Of a stretch of DNA of 49,298 nt, positions 24,810 through 34,059 are shown piece by piece. The DNA lies in NCBI GenBank assembly GCA_949292185.1, contig CASEYP010000009.1:1-49298 (forward strand), written 5' to 3'. The notes under the pieces were generated by a model. That model was not told where the DNA came from and did no database searches. It was given only the letters and a program-made list of their open reading frames with translations. Positions within the stretch are counted from its first letter, which is position 1. Each line of letters starts with the position of its first letter. The position numbers and the translations under genes were made by a program. This DNA is from an uncultured bacterium. GTDB lineage: Bacteria > Cyanobacteriota > Vampirovibrionia > Gastranaerophilales > Gastranaerophilaceae.

Positions 24810-25592
24810 ATGAATATTACTCAAATTAGAAACGCTACACTTGTTGTAAATTATGCAGATACAAAGTTTTTAATTGATCCGTGGTTTTCACCAAAAGATT
24901 ATATGCCTGGGTTTGATGCAGCTGTAAATGCTGAAGTTCGTCAGCCAAGAGTTGATTTGCCTTGTAAAATTGATGAAATCGTAGCTGATATTGATGCTGT
25001 TATTGTAACTCATGTTCATCCTGATCATTGGGATGAATTTGCTCAAAAAGCTTTAGATAAAAATATCAAAATGTTTGTACAATCCGATATTGATAAAGAA
25101 TTTATGATATCAAGTGGTTTTAAAAATGTTGAAGTCTTGTCAGATAGTGGAACTATTTATAATGATGTTGAACTTATAAAAACAGGATGCCAGCATGGTA
25201 GAAGAGAAGTTGTTAAACCATTGTGTGAACAAATTGGAATGCCTTATGATTCAATGGGGATTGTGTTTAAGTCAGAAAGCGAGAAAACTTTATATATTGC
25301 AGGAGATACAATTTGGTGCCAAGAGGTAGAAACGGCTTTAAATACATATAAACCGGATATTATTGTTTTAAATGCTTGCGCTGCTACTGTCTTAAATGGT
25401 GAACGGTTGATTATGAATTTGGATGATATAAAAAATGTTCTTGATTTAATGCCAAAATCAACAATAATAGCAAGCCATATGGATACAGTAAGCCATTTGA
25501 CTTTAACAAGAAAAGATATAAAAGAATTTATTGCAAAAAACGATATAAAGAATATCTTGGTTCCTGAAGATGGCGAAACAATGAATTTCTAG
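24810..25592 (+). CDS. Metallo-beta-lactamase-fold hydrolase (UlaG-like)
   Basis: 260 residues, SD CAGGAGG. The metal motif is THVHPDHWDEF (HxHxDH), followed by GCQHGRRE and AGDTIWCQEV with the metal-bridging Asp, and ASHMDTVSHL near the end. It starts ITQIRNATLVVNYADTKFLI, typical of UlaG-like MBL-fold proteins often annotated as metal-dependent hydrolases. The substrate cannot be read from sequence. It is divergent from an HxlR-type regulator that likely represses or activates it in response to a thiol-reactive or other small molecule. It ends in a perfect 14-bp terminator. Confidence 0.88.
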   Translation: MNITQIRNATLVVNYADTKFLIDPWFSPKDYMPGFDAAVNAEVRQPRVDLPCKIDEIVADIDAVIVTHVHPDHWDEFAQKALDKNIKMFVQSDIDKEFMISSGFKNVEVLSDSGTIYNDVELIKTGCQHGRREVVKPLCEQIGMPYDSMGIVFKSESEKTLYIAGDTIWCQEVETALNTYKPDIIVLNACAATVLNGERLIMNLDDIKNVLDLMPKSTIIASHMDTVSHLTLTRKDIKEFIAKNDIKNILVPEDGETMNF

Positions 25593-25601
25593 ATTTAAAA
25601 T

Positions 25602-25637
25602 AATAAAACACAGAGTAAAGTCGCTCTGTGTTTTATT
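25602..25637 (+). terminator. Terminator of the metallo-beta-lactamase-fold gene
   Basis: Perfect 14-bp stem, AATAAAACACAGAG / CTCTGTGTTTTATT, with an 8-base loop, 9 bases past the stop and followed by T-rich sequence. Confidence 0.9.
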
Positions 25638-25644
25638 TTCTCTA

Positions 25645-25677
25645 TATAAAAAAATAACCACTCCTTTTGGTGTGGTT
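25645..25677 (-). terminator. Terminator downstream of tRNA-Val
   Basis: Minus-strand stem AACCAC / GTGGTT with inner CC/GG pairs and a TTTT-type loop, followed by a U-rich run at 25645-25655. It lies 13 bases beyond the tRNA 3' end. Confidence 0.7.
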
Positions 25678-25689
25678 TCTTTTGTTAAA

Positions 25690-25765
25690 TGGTGGGTGTT
25701 GAGGGACTTGAACCCCCGACCCTCTCCTTGTAAGGGAGACGCTCTACCAACTGAGCTAAACACCC
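25690..25765 (-). tRNA. tRNA-Val (anticodon UAC)
   Basis: Minus strand opens GGGTGTTTAGCTCAGTTGGT and closes AACACCC-A-CCA. The anticodon loop CTTACAA reads anticodon TAC. The T-arm is GGGGG-TTCAAGT-CCCTC with one mismatch. Unlike the tRNA-Lys in this window, the 3' CCA is encoded. Confidence 0.95.
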
Positions 25766-25949
25766 ATGTTACTATTTATTTTTAACTAGTGTACTGTGTG
25801 AAATGAGTGTTTCATTTGTTAGAAACTAAACTCTTTGCAAGATTTATATTAGCAAGAACATATTTCATTGTCAACAACTTTATGAAACTTTTTTTTATGA
25901 ATTTCGTCTATATGTTTAGTAGGGTTTATTTATAATAGTGGAGGAAGTT

Positions 25950-26876
25950 GTGAGTTTAAATTTAGAAGTATTGGAAGATTTTAAATTCCTTGCTCCTATT
26001 GGAGGAGAAATTGATGATGATATTAAAACCTTCAGTGCTGTAGCGCATGAAGATGATATTTTGCAAACTTACCTAAAGGAAATTGGTAAGATAAAATTAT
26101 TAAAAACTGAAGAAGAAAAGTTCTTAGGAAGAGAGATTAAAGAAAATAAATCTGAAGTAGCTAAGCGCAAACTTATTCAGGCAAATTTACGTTTGGTTGT
26201 AAGTATTGCAAAACGCTATGTGGGGCAAGGTGTTTTATTTATGGATCTTGTTCAGGAAGGTTCAATAGGACTTATTAAGGCTGCTGAGAAGTTTGATTAT
26301 TCAAAGAATTTTAGGTTTTCAACTTATGCAACATGGTGGATAAAGCAGTCAATTATAAGGGCTATAGCGAATAATTCCAAATCTATACGAATACCGGTAC
26401 ATATGGCAGATAAAATTCGAAAGTATAAGAAAACTTTTTCTCTATTATCATCAAAGTTAGGCAGAGAGCCTACGGATGTTGAAATGGCAGAGAAGTTAGG
26501 TGTTTCACTAAATAAACTTAGAAGAATAAAGCATTCCATAATCTTAGAGCCTGTAAGTTTAGAAACTTCCGTAACTGAGGATTTATGTTTGGGTGATTAT
26601 ATTGAGGATAAGTCATGTAATTCTCCTGAAGAACAGGCAAAAACAGGGTTCTTGAAAGATAGCATGCCACAGATTTTTAATAATCTTACAGCTAGAGAAA
26701 AAGAGGTTATAATATCTCGTTTTGGTATAAATTCAGAAGAACCGAAAACTTTGGCAGAGCTTGGAAGTATTATGGGGTATTCCAAAGAACGAATAAGGCA
26801 AATTGAGGACGGAGCTATAAAAAAGCTTAGAAGAGTTGAGAATATATCTCATTTAAAAGATTATATCGAAAATTAA
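25950..26876 (+). CDS. Group-2 (primary-like) sigma-70 factor
   Basis: 308 residues from GTG 25950, chosen because GGAGG lies 5 bases before it; the frame also allows GTG 25938, which has no SD. TATAAT at 25931-25936 would start transcription near 25943, also favouring 25950. It has region 1.2 (ILQTYLKEIGKIKLL), region 2 (NLRLVVSIAKRYVGQG, then YATWWIKQSIIRAI), region 3 (EMAEKLGVSLNKLRRI) and region 4 (YSKERIRQIEDGAIKKLRR), but no region 1.1. That makes it a non-essential-type RpoD paralog such as the group-2 sigmas common in cyanobacteria. A terminator follows. Confidence 0.93.
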   Translation: MSLNLEVLEDFKFLAPIGGEIDDDIKTFSAVAHEDDILQTYLKEIGKIKLLKTEEEKFLGREIKENKSEVAKRKLIQANLRLVVSIAKRYVGQGVLFMDLVQEGSIGLIKAAEKFDYSKNFRFSTYATWWIKQSIIRAIANNSKSIRIPVHMADKIRKYKKTFSLLSSKLGREPTDVEMAEKLGVSLNKLRRIKHSIILEPVSLETSVTEDLCLGDYIEDKSCNSPEEQAKTGFLKDSMPQIFNNLTAREKEVIISRFGINSEEPKTLAELGSIMGYSKERIRQIEDGAIKKLRRVENISHLKDYIEN

Positions 26877-26916
26877 TCATATCTCATTGTTGTAATTAAT
26901 TCATCATCTATCATGG

Positions 26917-26946
26917 CTGATATCTAATTTTAGGTATCAGTTTTTT
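26917..26946 (+). terminator. Terminator of the sigma factor gene
   Basis: Stem CTGATATCTA / TAGGTATCAG (one G-U pair) with loop ATTT and a run of six T residues, 40 bases past the sigma stop. Confidence 0.88.
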
Positions 26947-26950
26947 ATAT

Positions 26951-28603
26951 TTATGCAGTAAGCAGAGATTTTGCAAATTCTATAGACTGTTCATTAATTG
27001 TTCCACCTGCAAGTTCAGCTATTGCTTTAATTCTATTGTCACCGGTTAAAACATAAACTTCTACTTTTGTTTGGTCTTGTTGAGATTTTCTTACATAGAA
27101 ATGTTTATCTGCTTTTGATGCAATAATTGCTTGGTGAGTAATTACAAAAATTTGGTGAGATTTACTTAATTCAACCATTTCATCTGCAACGCTTTGAGTT
27201 GCTTTGCCTGAAATTCCTGTATCAATTTCATCAAATATTACGGTATCAATTTCATCGTTTTGGGCAAAAATTGATTTTATAGCAAGCATGACTCTTGAAA
27301 TTTCACCACCAGATGCAACTTTTGCAAGTGGTTTTAAATCTTCTGAAATGTTTGTTGATATTAAGAATTCTACATTATCTATTCCGTTTGGAGATAAGTC
27401 TTTCGGTTTAATTTCTATTTCAAATCTTGCTTTTGGCAATTCTAGTACTGCAAGTTTATCCTGTATTAGAACAGATAATACTTGTGCATAATTTTTTCTG
27501 TTTTCGCTTATTTCTTGTGCAATCTTTTCAAGCTCTGCCTTTTGTTCTTTTATTGTTGCTTCAAGATTTTCGATATTTTGTGTTGAAAATTCTATTTGTG
27601 ATAATTCAGTTTGGAATTTTTCATAATTTTCTAAAACACTTTCTAAAGTCCCGCCATATTTGTGTTTAAGTTTGTCTAAAAGGAATAATCTTTCTTGAAT
27701 ATCATTTAATCTTTGAGTGTCATTATCAAGATTTTGGCTATAATCTCTTAGTGAGGATGAGATTTCTTTTAGATTTTCAACAGCATCAATAAAATTGCTG
27801 TTTAGTTCTTCAAGTTGCGGGTCAAATGATTCTGCCTTATTTAGGTCTGCTTTGATTTTTGCTAAGGCTTCTAATATAGAACCGTCATCTCCATTTATTG
27901 TCCAGTAGGCACTTCCTGTTAATTCTTTAAGCTTTTCGGCATTTTCCAAAACTTCAAGTTCTTGATTTAATTCAGAGTCTTCTGTTGGACTTTGGATATT
28001 TGCCTCTTCAATTTCATTTATTTGGAATTTTAGAAAGTCAATTTGAGATTCTGTTGTCGTTGCAGAGTTCTTCGCTTCTTCAAGAAGTTTTAAATATTCT
28101 TCGTATTTTTTATAATTTTCTTTGTATGTTTGAAGAGTTTGTCCATAGACTTCTTTAGCGTAAGAGTCAAGAAGATTTATGTGGTATTGAGGCTGTAAGA
28201 ATGTATAAGTTTGGTGTTGAGAGTGTATATCAACAAAAAGAGCCCTTAAACTTTTTAGAAGTTCTTGGTTTACTAAGGTTCCGTTAATTCTTGACCGAAC
28301 GGAACTTTGGGTTATCTCTTTTGTGATTACAATTTCTGTACCAAGATTATCAATACCGTTTTCTTCAAACAGTTTTGTAAGGTCATGTTTTGTATTTTCA
28401 ATCGTAATTTCAATAGAAGCTTTGTCACAGCCTGTTTTTATAACATCTTTTGACACACGTGAGGAAAATACCAAATCTATAGCATTGATTATAATACTTT
28501 TACCTGCACCGGTTTCACCTGTTATTATGTTTAAACCTTTGTCAAAATTTGCACAAAGCTCATCTATTAAAATGTAATTTTTTAGCTTTAATTGTTTAAT
28601 CAT
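26951..28603 (-). CDS. recN: DNA repair protein RecN
   Basis: SMC-like ATPase that acts early in repair of double-strand breaks. 550 residues. Walker A is GETGAGKS (29-36), the ABC signature is in KVASGGEISRVMLAIK, and Walker B is TVIFDEIDTGISG. A long coiled-coil middle of about 300 residues separates the two ATPase halves, as in the family. The start MIKQLKLKNYILIDEL is typical. It lies just past the sigma factor terminator on the opposite strand, and the SEC-C gene is 30 bases upstream on the same strand. Confidence 0.95.
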   Translation of the reverse strand: MIKQLKLKNYILIDELCANFDKGLNIITGETGAGKSIIINAIDLVFSSRVSKDVIKTGCDKASIEITIENTKHDLTKLFEENGIDNLGTEIVITKEITQSSVRSRINGTLVNQELLKSLRALFVDIHSQHQTYTFLQPQYHINLLDSYAKEVYGQTLQTYKENYKKYEEYLKLLEEAKNSATTTESQIDFLKFQINEIEEANIQSPTEDSELNQELEVLENAEKLKELTGSAYWTINGDDGSILEALAKIKADLNKAESFDPQLEELNSNFIDAVENLKEISSSLRDYSQNLDNDTQRLNDIQERLFLLDKLKHKYGGTLESVLENYEKFQTELSQIEFSTQNIENLEATIKEQKAELEKIAQEISENRKNYAQVLSVLIQDKLAVLELPKARFEIEIKPKDLSPNGIDNVEFLISTNISEDLKPLAKVASGGEISRVMLAIKSIFAQNDEIDTVIFDEIDTGISGKATQSVADEMVELSKSHQIFVITHQAIIASKADKHFYVRKSQQDQTKVEVYVLTGDNRIKAIAELAGGTINEQSIEFAKSLLTA

Positions 28604-28633
28604 GACTTTTTAAATATTGTGAATCTGTTTTGT

Positions 28634-29926
28634 TTATACATTTGCACCGCAGCATTTTTTGTATTTTTTACCGCTACCACAAGGACAAGGATCATTTCTA
28701 CCTATTTTGTGAGTAGTATCAATTTGCGGTTTACTTTCATTATCTTCAATTATTCCAAGTGTTCTTGAAAATGCGTTTGATCTATATAGTACAGTTGTTG
28801 AAGAGATAATTTTGTTATCAAGATATCTCTTTTTGTATTTTTTCAATAATTCTTCAAGTGTGTAATTTTTAGCTAATACAGCATTTACTATTTCCATAAA
28901 GTTTTTATGCTTATTAGCTACTGTACGGATAAGATTTGCTGAATATTTATCATTTTCAAGGAAGTATTTGATACAAGCGTCGTAATTTACGATTTTTGTG
29001 TAATCTTTAACTTCAAAAATTTTATTAAATGTTCCATAGAACGGAATTGCATATAATCCAAGCTCTTCATCGTAGATAATACCTACATCATAAGTTTCTT
29101 TATGTGAAGAAAATCCGCCAAGTGAATTTTCTAAGAAATTATCATAAGAGTTGTTAAATTCACTTACGTTAAAGAATTTATATTCTTCAGGTTCAACGAT
29201 AAGGTTTGAATAGTCTGCTTTTGTACCTTCTTCAGCGTAGTCATTGAATATTCCGATAAGATCATCGGCATTTTTGTTAGTTGTGATAACTTCTGTTGTG
29301 CCGAAAAAGTCTACGAATTTTTTGTAAATATCAGCTACATCATCTTCAATTTCTTTTTGTTTTTCAGGGTTATCAAGGTAAACCAATTCAGGGTTTTGAA
29401 TGATTTTTGCAACTGCAAATCTGTATGCATCATCTTTTCTTGTTGATGGTAAAACTCCTGAAATTTCAAGCATATAATAGTCGCCATTTAGATTAAATAT
29501 TCTTGCAATAATATAATCCCCAGAACCGATTCCTCTGAATGCTGTCATCTTCATTAGGGAAGTAACCATATATCTGCGTTCGTTAACTATATTTAGTAAG
29601 TCAAAGCCTGTTTTAGTTACTTTTTTTATTTCAAAAACTGAAGAAATTGATTCATCAATAGCTTTAACAATCTTTTTTGTATCGTTGTCTAAGTCTTTTG
29701 TATTTTCAAGGTACAACTGCGGAATGCTTTTTAAATCTTCACCAAGATTTCTTTCTAAAATATAGCTAAAGCAGGCAGTTTGTAAAGGAACACCTGTTTT
29801 TGAACTTGCACCGATAGTTTTTAGGTATTCATTAAAATCAGTCTTGATATCCGGATGATTTTGTATAAATTCTGCAATATTTTTAATTACACTGTTTATG
29901 CTATCCATGCGTTCTTGAATATTCAT
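28634..29926 (-). CDS. SEC-C motif protein, otherwise unrecognised
   Basis: 430 residues. The last about 20 residues are a SEC-C zinc motif ([18 protein letters not shown]-x-C-x8-C-C), as found at the end of SecA and many unrelated proteins. The rest is soluble, acidic and helical with no family I recognise; [20 protein letters not shown] and [19 protein letters not shown] are the more conserved-looking stretches. SD GGGAG. It is 30 bases upstream of recN on the same strand, so may be co-transcribed. The SEC-C motif probably binds zinc and a protein or ribosome partner. Confidence 0.85.
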   Translation of the reverse strand: MNIQERMDSINSVIKNIAEFIQNHPDIKTDFNEYLKTIGASSKTGVPLQTACFSYILERNLGEDLKSIPQLYLENTKDLDNDTKKIVKAIDESISSVFEIKKVTKTGFDLLNIVNERRYMVTSLMKMTAFRGIGSGDYIIARIFNLNGDYYMLEISGVLPSTRKDDAYRFAVAKIIQNPELVYLDNPEKQKEIEDDVADIYKKFVDFFGTTEVITTNKNADDLIGIFNDYAEEGTKADYSNLIVEPEEYKFFNVSEFNNSYDNFLENSLGGFSSHKETYDVGIIYDEELGLYAIPFYGTFNKIFEVKDYTKIVNYDACIKYFLENDKYSANLIRTVANKHKNFMEIVNAVLAKNYTLEELLKKYKKRYLDNKIISSTTVLYRSNAFSRTLGIIEDNESKPQIDTTHKIGRNDPCPCGSGKKYKKCCGANV

Positions 29927-30028
29927 TTTTTCTCCCTTTTCTGTCTGTAATTATACTTTTAGAATATAATATTTTAGTTTTAAACTCAAATATATTAAGA
30001 TTTTTATTGAAAATATCAAACTTTACAA

Positions 30029-30526
30029 CTAGTCAGTAAGTTTAAAATCTCCGTTTTTCTTAATATGTTCAACAAGTCCACCGTCTTTTAGCAATTTTAT
30101 CATAACAGGTGGAAGCGGTTCAATTTGGATAATAGTACCATTTGTAAGGTTTGTAATAATACCTTTTTCAATATCTAGTTCTAATTCATCCCCGTCATCA
30201 ATAGAATCTGTATCGCATTCTATTGCTAAAAGTCCGATGTTTATAGCATTACGATAAAAAATTCTTGCAAATGATTTTGCCAAAACTGCCCCAACTCCTG
30301 CAATTTTCATAATTAAAGGAGCATGTTCACGAGATGATCCAAGACCAAAGTTGCTTCCTGCAACAACAAAATCGCCTTTTTTCATTCTTGATGCAAAAGT
30401 TTCATCAGCATCTTCCAATACGTGTTTTGCAAATTCCGGCAGATTTGAACGTAAGTGGTATAATCTTCCCGGTGCAATGTGGTCTGTTGATATGTTATCT
30501 CCGAATTTAAAAGCTTTTCCTCTCAT
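30029..30526 (-). CDS. leuD: 3-isopropylmalate dehydratase small subunit-like protein (LeuD family)
   Basis: 165 residues, aconitase-superfamily swivel domain. Motifs are GDNISTDHIAPGRLYHL, GDFVVAGSNFGLGSSREHAP and FARIFYRNAINIGLL, matching small subunits of isopropylmalate or homoaconitate-type dehydratases. Such subunits need a large Fe-S partner (LeuC), which is not nearby. The specificity loop reads YHLRSN, and this class is shared by LeuD and homoaconitase-like enzymes, so the substrate is not settled. SD AAGGAGAG before ATG 30526. Divergent from the histidine phosphatase gene. Confidence 0.85.
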   Translation of the reverse strand: MRGKAFKFGDNISTDHIAPGRLYHLRSNLPEFAKHVLEDADETFASRMKKGDFVVAGSNFGLGSSREHAPLIMKIAGVGAVLAKSFARIFYRNAINIGLLAIECDTDSIDDGDELELDIEKGIITNLTNGTIIQIEPLPPVMIKLLKDGGLVEHIKKNGDFKLTD

Positions 30527-30571
30527 AAATCTCTCCTTTTTTTATTTATACTACCGCAAAAACAAAAAGTA

Positions 30572-30580
30572 TGCTATAAT
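30572..30580 (+). promoter_or_regulatory. Extended -10 promoter for the histidine phosphatase-like gene
   Basis: TG-C-TATAAT, a perfect extended -10, ends 20 bases before the ATG at 30601; AAGGTGA in the short leader serves as SD. No -35 is evident. Confidence 0.5.
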
Positions 30581-30600
30581 ATGGAAAAGGTGATTTAGTT

Positions 30601-31224
30601 ATGTATTTTAATAGAAAATGTAAAATAACGTTTGTTTGCCACGGTGCAACAATATATTCAGAAGAGGGAAGATTTTCAGATGCTGAGAATTATCCGCCAT
30701 TATCAGAGCTTGGTGTTGAAGAGATGAAAAATCTTTCAAACTATTTAAAAGCTCGTGCAGTTAAAAATGATGTAATTTATACATCTCCGTCTGTTCGTAC
30801 AGTTCAGTCTGCAATGATGGTTGCAAAAATCTTCAAAAAGGATTATGTAATCGTTGATGACTTAAAAACTCGTAATTGCGGAAAATGGAACGGTTTAACT
30901 TATGATCAGATTGAAGAACAATATCCAGGCGGTTTAGAGAGAATTTTGTCTCATCCGGAAGAAAGAACAATGGCTGATGCGGAAGGTTCTATTGAATTTA
31001 TTGAGCGTATCAAAAAAGTTATTGACAGATTAGTTGCGCAAAATATTGGTAATAGAATTATTATTGTTACACACCCTGAGGTTATTCAGGCTGCTATTTG
31101 TGCGGCTCTTGATATTCCTGCTGATAAGTTACCTAAAATATTTATAAGAACGGGTAGTGCTACTCAAATTAGCTATTATGAAGGCTGGGCAAGCTTGGTA
31201 TATTCAGGATATGTGCCTCTTTAA
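30601..31224 (+). CDS. Histidine phosphatase-fold protein with altered active site
   Basis: 207 residues of the phosphoglycerate mutase/histidine phosphatase superfamily. The hallmark RHG motif is CHG (FVCHGAT, His14), with Cys13 in place of the conserved Arg. SPSVRTVQSA supplies the second Arg (Arg66), and VTHPEVIQ the second His (His158). In LKTRNCGKWNGLT the usual acidic proton donor (E in L-x-E-x3-G-x-W) is Thr90. So the fold is clear, the nucleophile His remains, but two active-site residues are replaced. Reduced or changed activity is likely. The gene ends 4 bases into the convergent radical SAM gene. Confidence 0.85.
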   Translation: MYFNRKCKITFVCHGATIYSEEGRFSDAENYPPLSELGVEEMKNLSNYLKARAVKNDVIYTSPSVRTVQSAMMVAKIFKKDYVIVDDLKTRNCGKWNGLTYDQIEEQYPGGLERILSHPEERTMADAEGSIEFIERIKKVIDRLVAQNIGNRIIIVTHPEVIQAAICAALDIPADKLPKIFIRTGSATQISYYEGWASLVYSGYVPL

Positions 31225-32804
31225 TCTTTTATTGAGGTAAGTCTTTGGCTTTCTTGAATTAGGAAGGCTTTACCTGGTTTTGTTTCAATAAAGTCCCATG
31301 GTAATTCTTTATCATAGGAGTAAGTTTCTTCGGCATAGTAGTCAGTATTTATACCGAATTTTTTAGCTATTGATTTAAATGCGCCAAGTTTACCGCCATT
31401 TTTGTAGACTTCGATTAGGTAGTCTGTTAAATTGCTGTCGCCTCTAGATAATAGGGCTTGATAGTAATCCCATTTTGCACTTGATATGTTTGCTTGAATC
31501 CCAAGTTGATGAAGTTCTTTTTTTAGATATTTTGATTTCTGTTCAAGAGATTTTTCGTTTTCTCTGCCGAACCACTGAAATGGAGTATTTGCTTTTGGTA
31601 CAAATGTTGAAAATCCGAATGAAATGTCAAAGCCTTTGTATTTTGTTTTTATTCTTTTTGATAAATTTACAATTTCTTCTATATCTTCTTGGGTTTCTGT
31701 TGGTAAACCTATCATTCCGTAGAATTTAATTCCGTGTAATCCGCAAGATTTTGCAACTTCTATAGCTTGATAAATTTGTTCTTCTTTTAGATTTTTGTTT
31801 ATTACTTTTCTTAGTCTTTCACTGCCTGCTTCTATTGCAAGTGTAAGATTTTTTTGTCCGGCTTTGACAAGTGTATTAACTATTTCAGGTGTGAATGAGT
31901 CTACTCTGAGCGATGATACACTCATTTCTATATTTTCACCATTGTCAATTTTGTTTTCTATGTATTTACAAATATCTTTAAATCTAGGGTGAGCTGTAAT
32001 TTGAGCACCTAGTAGTGCAATTTTGTTTGTGTATTTTAAACCAAGCTCAATAGCTTCGATTATTTTTTCGTATTCAACAAAACGTATTGGCAAATTTAGG
32101 TATGATGCCAAGCAAAATCCGCATCTGTTAGCACAACCTCTTTCCACTTCCAAAATGAAGGTATTAGGAAAAAATGCTTTTTCACTAATTATTGGAGTGT
32201 AAATACATTCGGTAAGTTTTTTTGTGCGTTTTTTTACGTGTTTTGGATTTATAGAAGGAACATAAATCCCTTCTATGTGACTTAGGTTTTCTAAAATAAC
32301 CTGTTTAGATTGTCCTTTTAGTTGTCTGCAAGTTGTAACAACTTCTTCATTTGCGTTTTCTCCGTCGCCAATTATTAAAAAATCAAAAATTTCTTTATAA
32401 GGTTCAGGGTTTGCGCTAACTACAGGTCCGCCTGCAAAAATTAAAGGATCAGTGTCTTTTCTGTCGCAGGCTCTGAATTCATATTTGTTATGTTCTAAAA
32501 ATATAAAGATTTCTAAAAAGTCCATATCAAAGGTAAATGACATACCGATAATATCAATTTTATCGCGCATAATGCGTGTTGTTTTAGAATCTGAATATAC
32601 TCTTTCAATATCAACCCCGTCAATCATGTCTATTGCTCTAAATAACCATAGATAACCTAAAGAAGACATCGCAAAAGCTTCCGGACCCGGAAATACAAAC
32701 CACATATTAAAGTCGCTATGCTTATTTATGTTTTGTGTATATAAAAATGTTTCTTCAATATTTTTATTTGTTTTCTTCAATTGCTTTTCCTGTATCTTTT
32801 TCAT
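31221..32804 (-). CDS. B12-binding-type radical SAM protein
   Basis: 527 residues. The radical SAM cluster motif is Cys224-x3-Cys228-x2-Cys231 (ERGCANRCGFCLASY). The N-terminal 150 residues resemble the cobalamin-binding-like domain of the TIGR03960-type family (FVFPGPEAFAMSSLGYLWLF, IIGMSFTFDMDFLEIF), and the SAM-binding beta strand region has LAIEAGSERLRKVINK. The family is common in cyanobacteria and Firmicutes, often without a proven substrate. ATG 32804 lacks an SD; TTG 32780 with AGGA about 8 bases before it is an alternative start. Either start overlaps the AI-2E permease gene. Confidence 0.88.
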   Translation of the reverse strand: MKKIQEKQLKKTNKNIEETFLYTQNINKHSDFNMWFVFPGPEAFAMSSLGYLWLFRAIDMIDGVDIERVYSDSKTTRIMRDKIDIIGMSFTFDMDFLEIFIFLEHNKYEFRACDRKDTDPLIFAGGPVVSANPEPYKEIFDFLIIGDGENANEEVVTTCRQLKGQSKQVILENLSHIEGIYVPSINPKHVKKRTKKLTECIYTPIISEKAFFPNTFILEVERGCANRCGFCLASYLNLPIRFVEYEKIIEAIELGLKYTNKIALLGAQITAHPRFKDICKYIENKIDNGENIEMSVSSLRVDSFTPEIVNTLVKAGQKNLTLAIEAGSERLRKVINKNLKEEQIYQAIEVAKSCGLHGIKFYGMIGLPTETQEDIEEIVNLSKRIKTKYKGFDISFGFSTFVPKANTPFQWFGRENEKSLEQKSKYLKKELHQLGIQANISSAKWDYYQALLSRGDSNLTDYLIEVYKNGGKLGAFKSIAKKFGINTDYYAEETYSYDKELPWDFIETKPGKAFLIQESQRLTSIKD

Positions 32805-33813
32805 TCATTGGTGTTAAGTATAATTCATCAACTAAAACACATACTGTAGCTGCCATTGCTGGTGATAAAATTACTCCCCATACTCCTAAGAATTCTTCAG
32901 CTACAAATAATGCAACTAAGATAGTTATTGGATGTAATTTCATAAATTTACCAAATAAAAATGGTCTAATCATATAATTTGAAATTTGTTGAACTGCAAG
33001 AAATAGTATTACAGCTAATACAACTTTTACGATTCCTAGAGGAAATGCAATAACAACAATAGCGGCTATTGATATTGTAGGTCCTAATATTGGGATAATA
33101 TCAAGGATTCCTGAAATTAAACCAAGTAATATAGGATATTCAATTCCAAGTATGGCAACTGCAAATGTAACCATAACACCTACAGTTATCATTGATATAA
33201 CTTGTGCTCTAACATAATTACCGACTCTGGATGTTATGTTATATAATATATAACTTGCTTTTTCTTTTAAGTATGGCGGGAAAAATTCTATGAATTTATC
33301 CTTTAAATATTGTTTATCTACTAATATATAGTATATGAACATTGTTAATGCCAATGTTACAAATAGCATCTGAGCTGCTGCCATTGTGATATTAAGTGAT
33401 TGGTTAAATACATTTTGTGCAATATTTGTTGATGCATTCATTAAGTTATCCATAGGTATAAGGTCAGCAATGGTATGTCCGTATAGTTTTGAATGTAATA
33501 TAAACTTATAAAGAGCCATTGCTTTTTGAGGTAATATAGAGATGAATAACTCAATTTCTTTGTAGCACATAATAAAAATTGGCAAGATTAATGCAAATAG
33601 TGCTACTATAGCTGTGAGTACTACAATAGAAGATGATAATGATCTATTTTTTAGTTTTGAATCAATTTTGTTAACAAATGGATTTAATGCAGCAGCTAAA
33701 ACAAAAGATGCAAATAAAATCATAAATAAACTTATAAGTTTTGGCATAAACCATAAAATAAATATTATAAGCGCTGTAAAAATTATTGTTTTTGGATTGA
33801 AATATTTTTTCAT
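32764..33813 (-). CDS. AI-2E family transporter (PerM/YdiK-like)
   Basis: 349 residues with about seven or eight predicted transmembrane helices and the family's charged, soluble segment after helix 3. The conserved region IPILGPTISIAAIVVIAFPLG and the C-terminal half ending LFVAEEFLGVWGVILSPAMAA match the AI-2E/UPF0118 superfamily. Members have been linked to autoinducer export, but also to ion antiport and organic solutes, so the substrate is open. SD AGAGGGA. The 3' end overlaps the radical SAM gene, which implies one transcript. Confidence 0.92.
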   Translation of the reverse strand: MKKYFNPKTIIFTALIIFILWFMPKLISLFMILFASFVLAAALNPFVNKIDSKLKNRSLSSSIVVLTAIVALFALILPIFIMCYKEIELFISILPQKAMALYKFILHSKLYGHTIADLIPMDNLMNASTNIAQNVFNQSLNITMAAAQMLFVTLALTMFIYYILVDKQYLKDKFIEFFPPYLKEKASYILYNITSRVGNYVRAQVISMITVGVMVTFAVAILGIEYPILLGLISGILDIIPILGPTISIAAIVVIAFPLGIVKVVLAVILFLAVQQISNYMIRPFLFGKFMKLHPITILVALFVAEEFLGVWGVILSPAMAATVCVLVDELYLTPMNEKDTGKAIEENK

Positions 33814-34059
33814 AAATAAGTCCCTCTAATTTTCATTAGGTAAATTTCTCATTGAATAATACAAAAAATAATTAATTTTTTCAACCTCGTCAAGGTGCTT
33901 AAATACTTTGTTCTATACCTGTTTATATAAATAGTATATACTAATTTATTTACCTATTTTGTAACATTTCTTTACATAACTGATTAAAAAAGGCAATTAT
34001 CAATAAAACATATACTTTATATAATTACGAGGACACTATAACACAAGGATACTAAAACA

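Noticed and set aside
25503..25763. 86-codon minus-strand open frame
   Set aside because: It runs through tRNA-Val, its terminator and the 3' end of the MBL-fold gene; the translated GEGRGF-type stretch is tRNA sequence.
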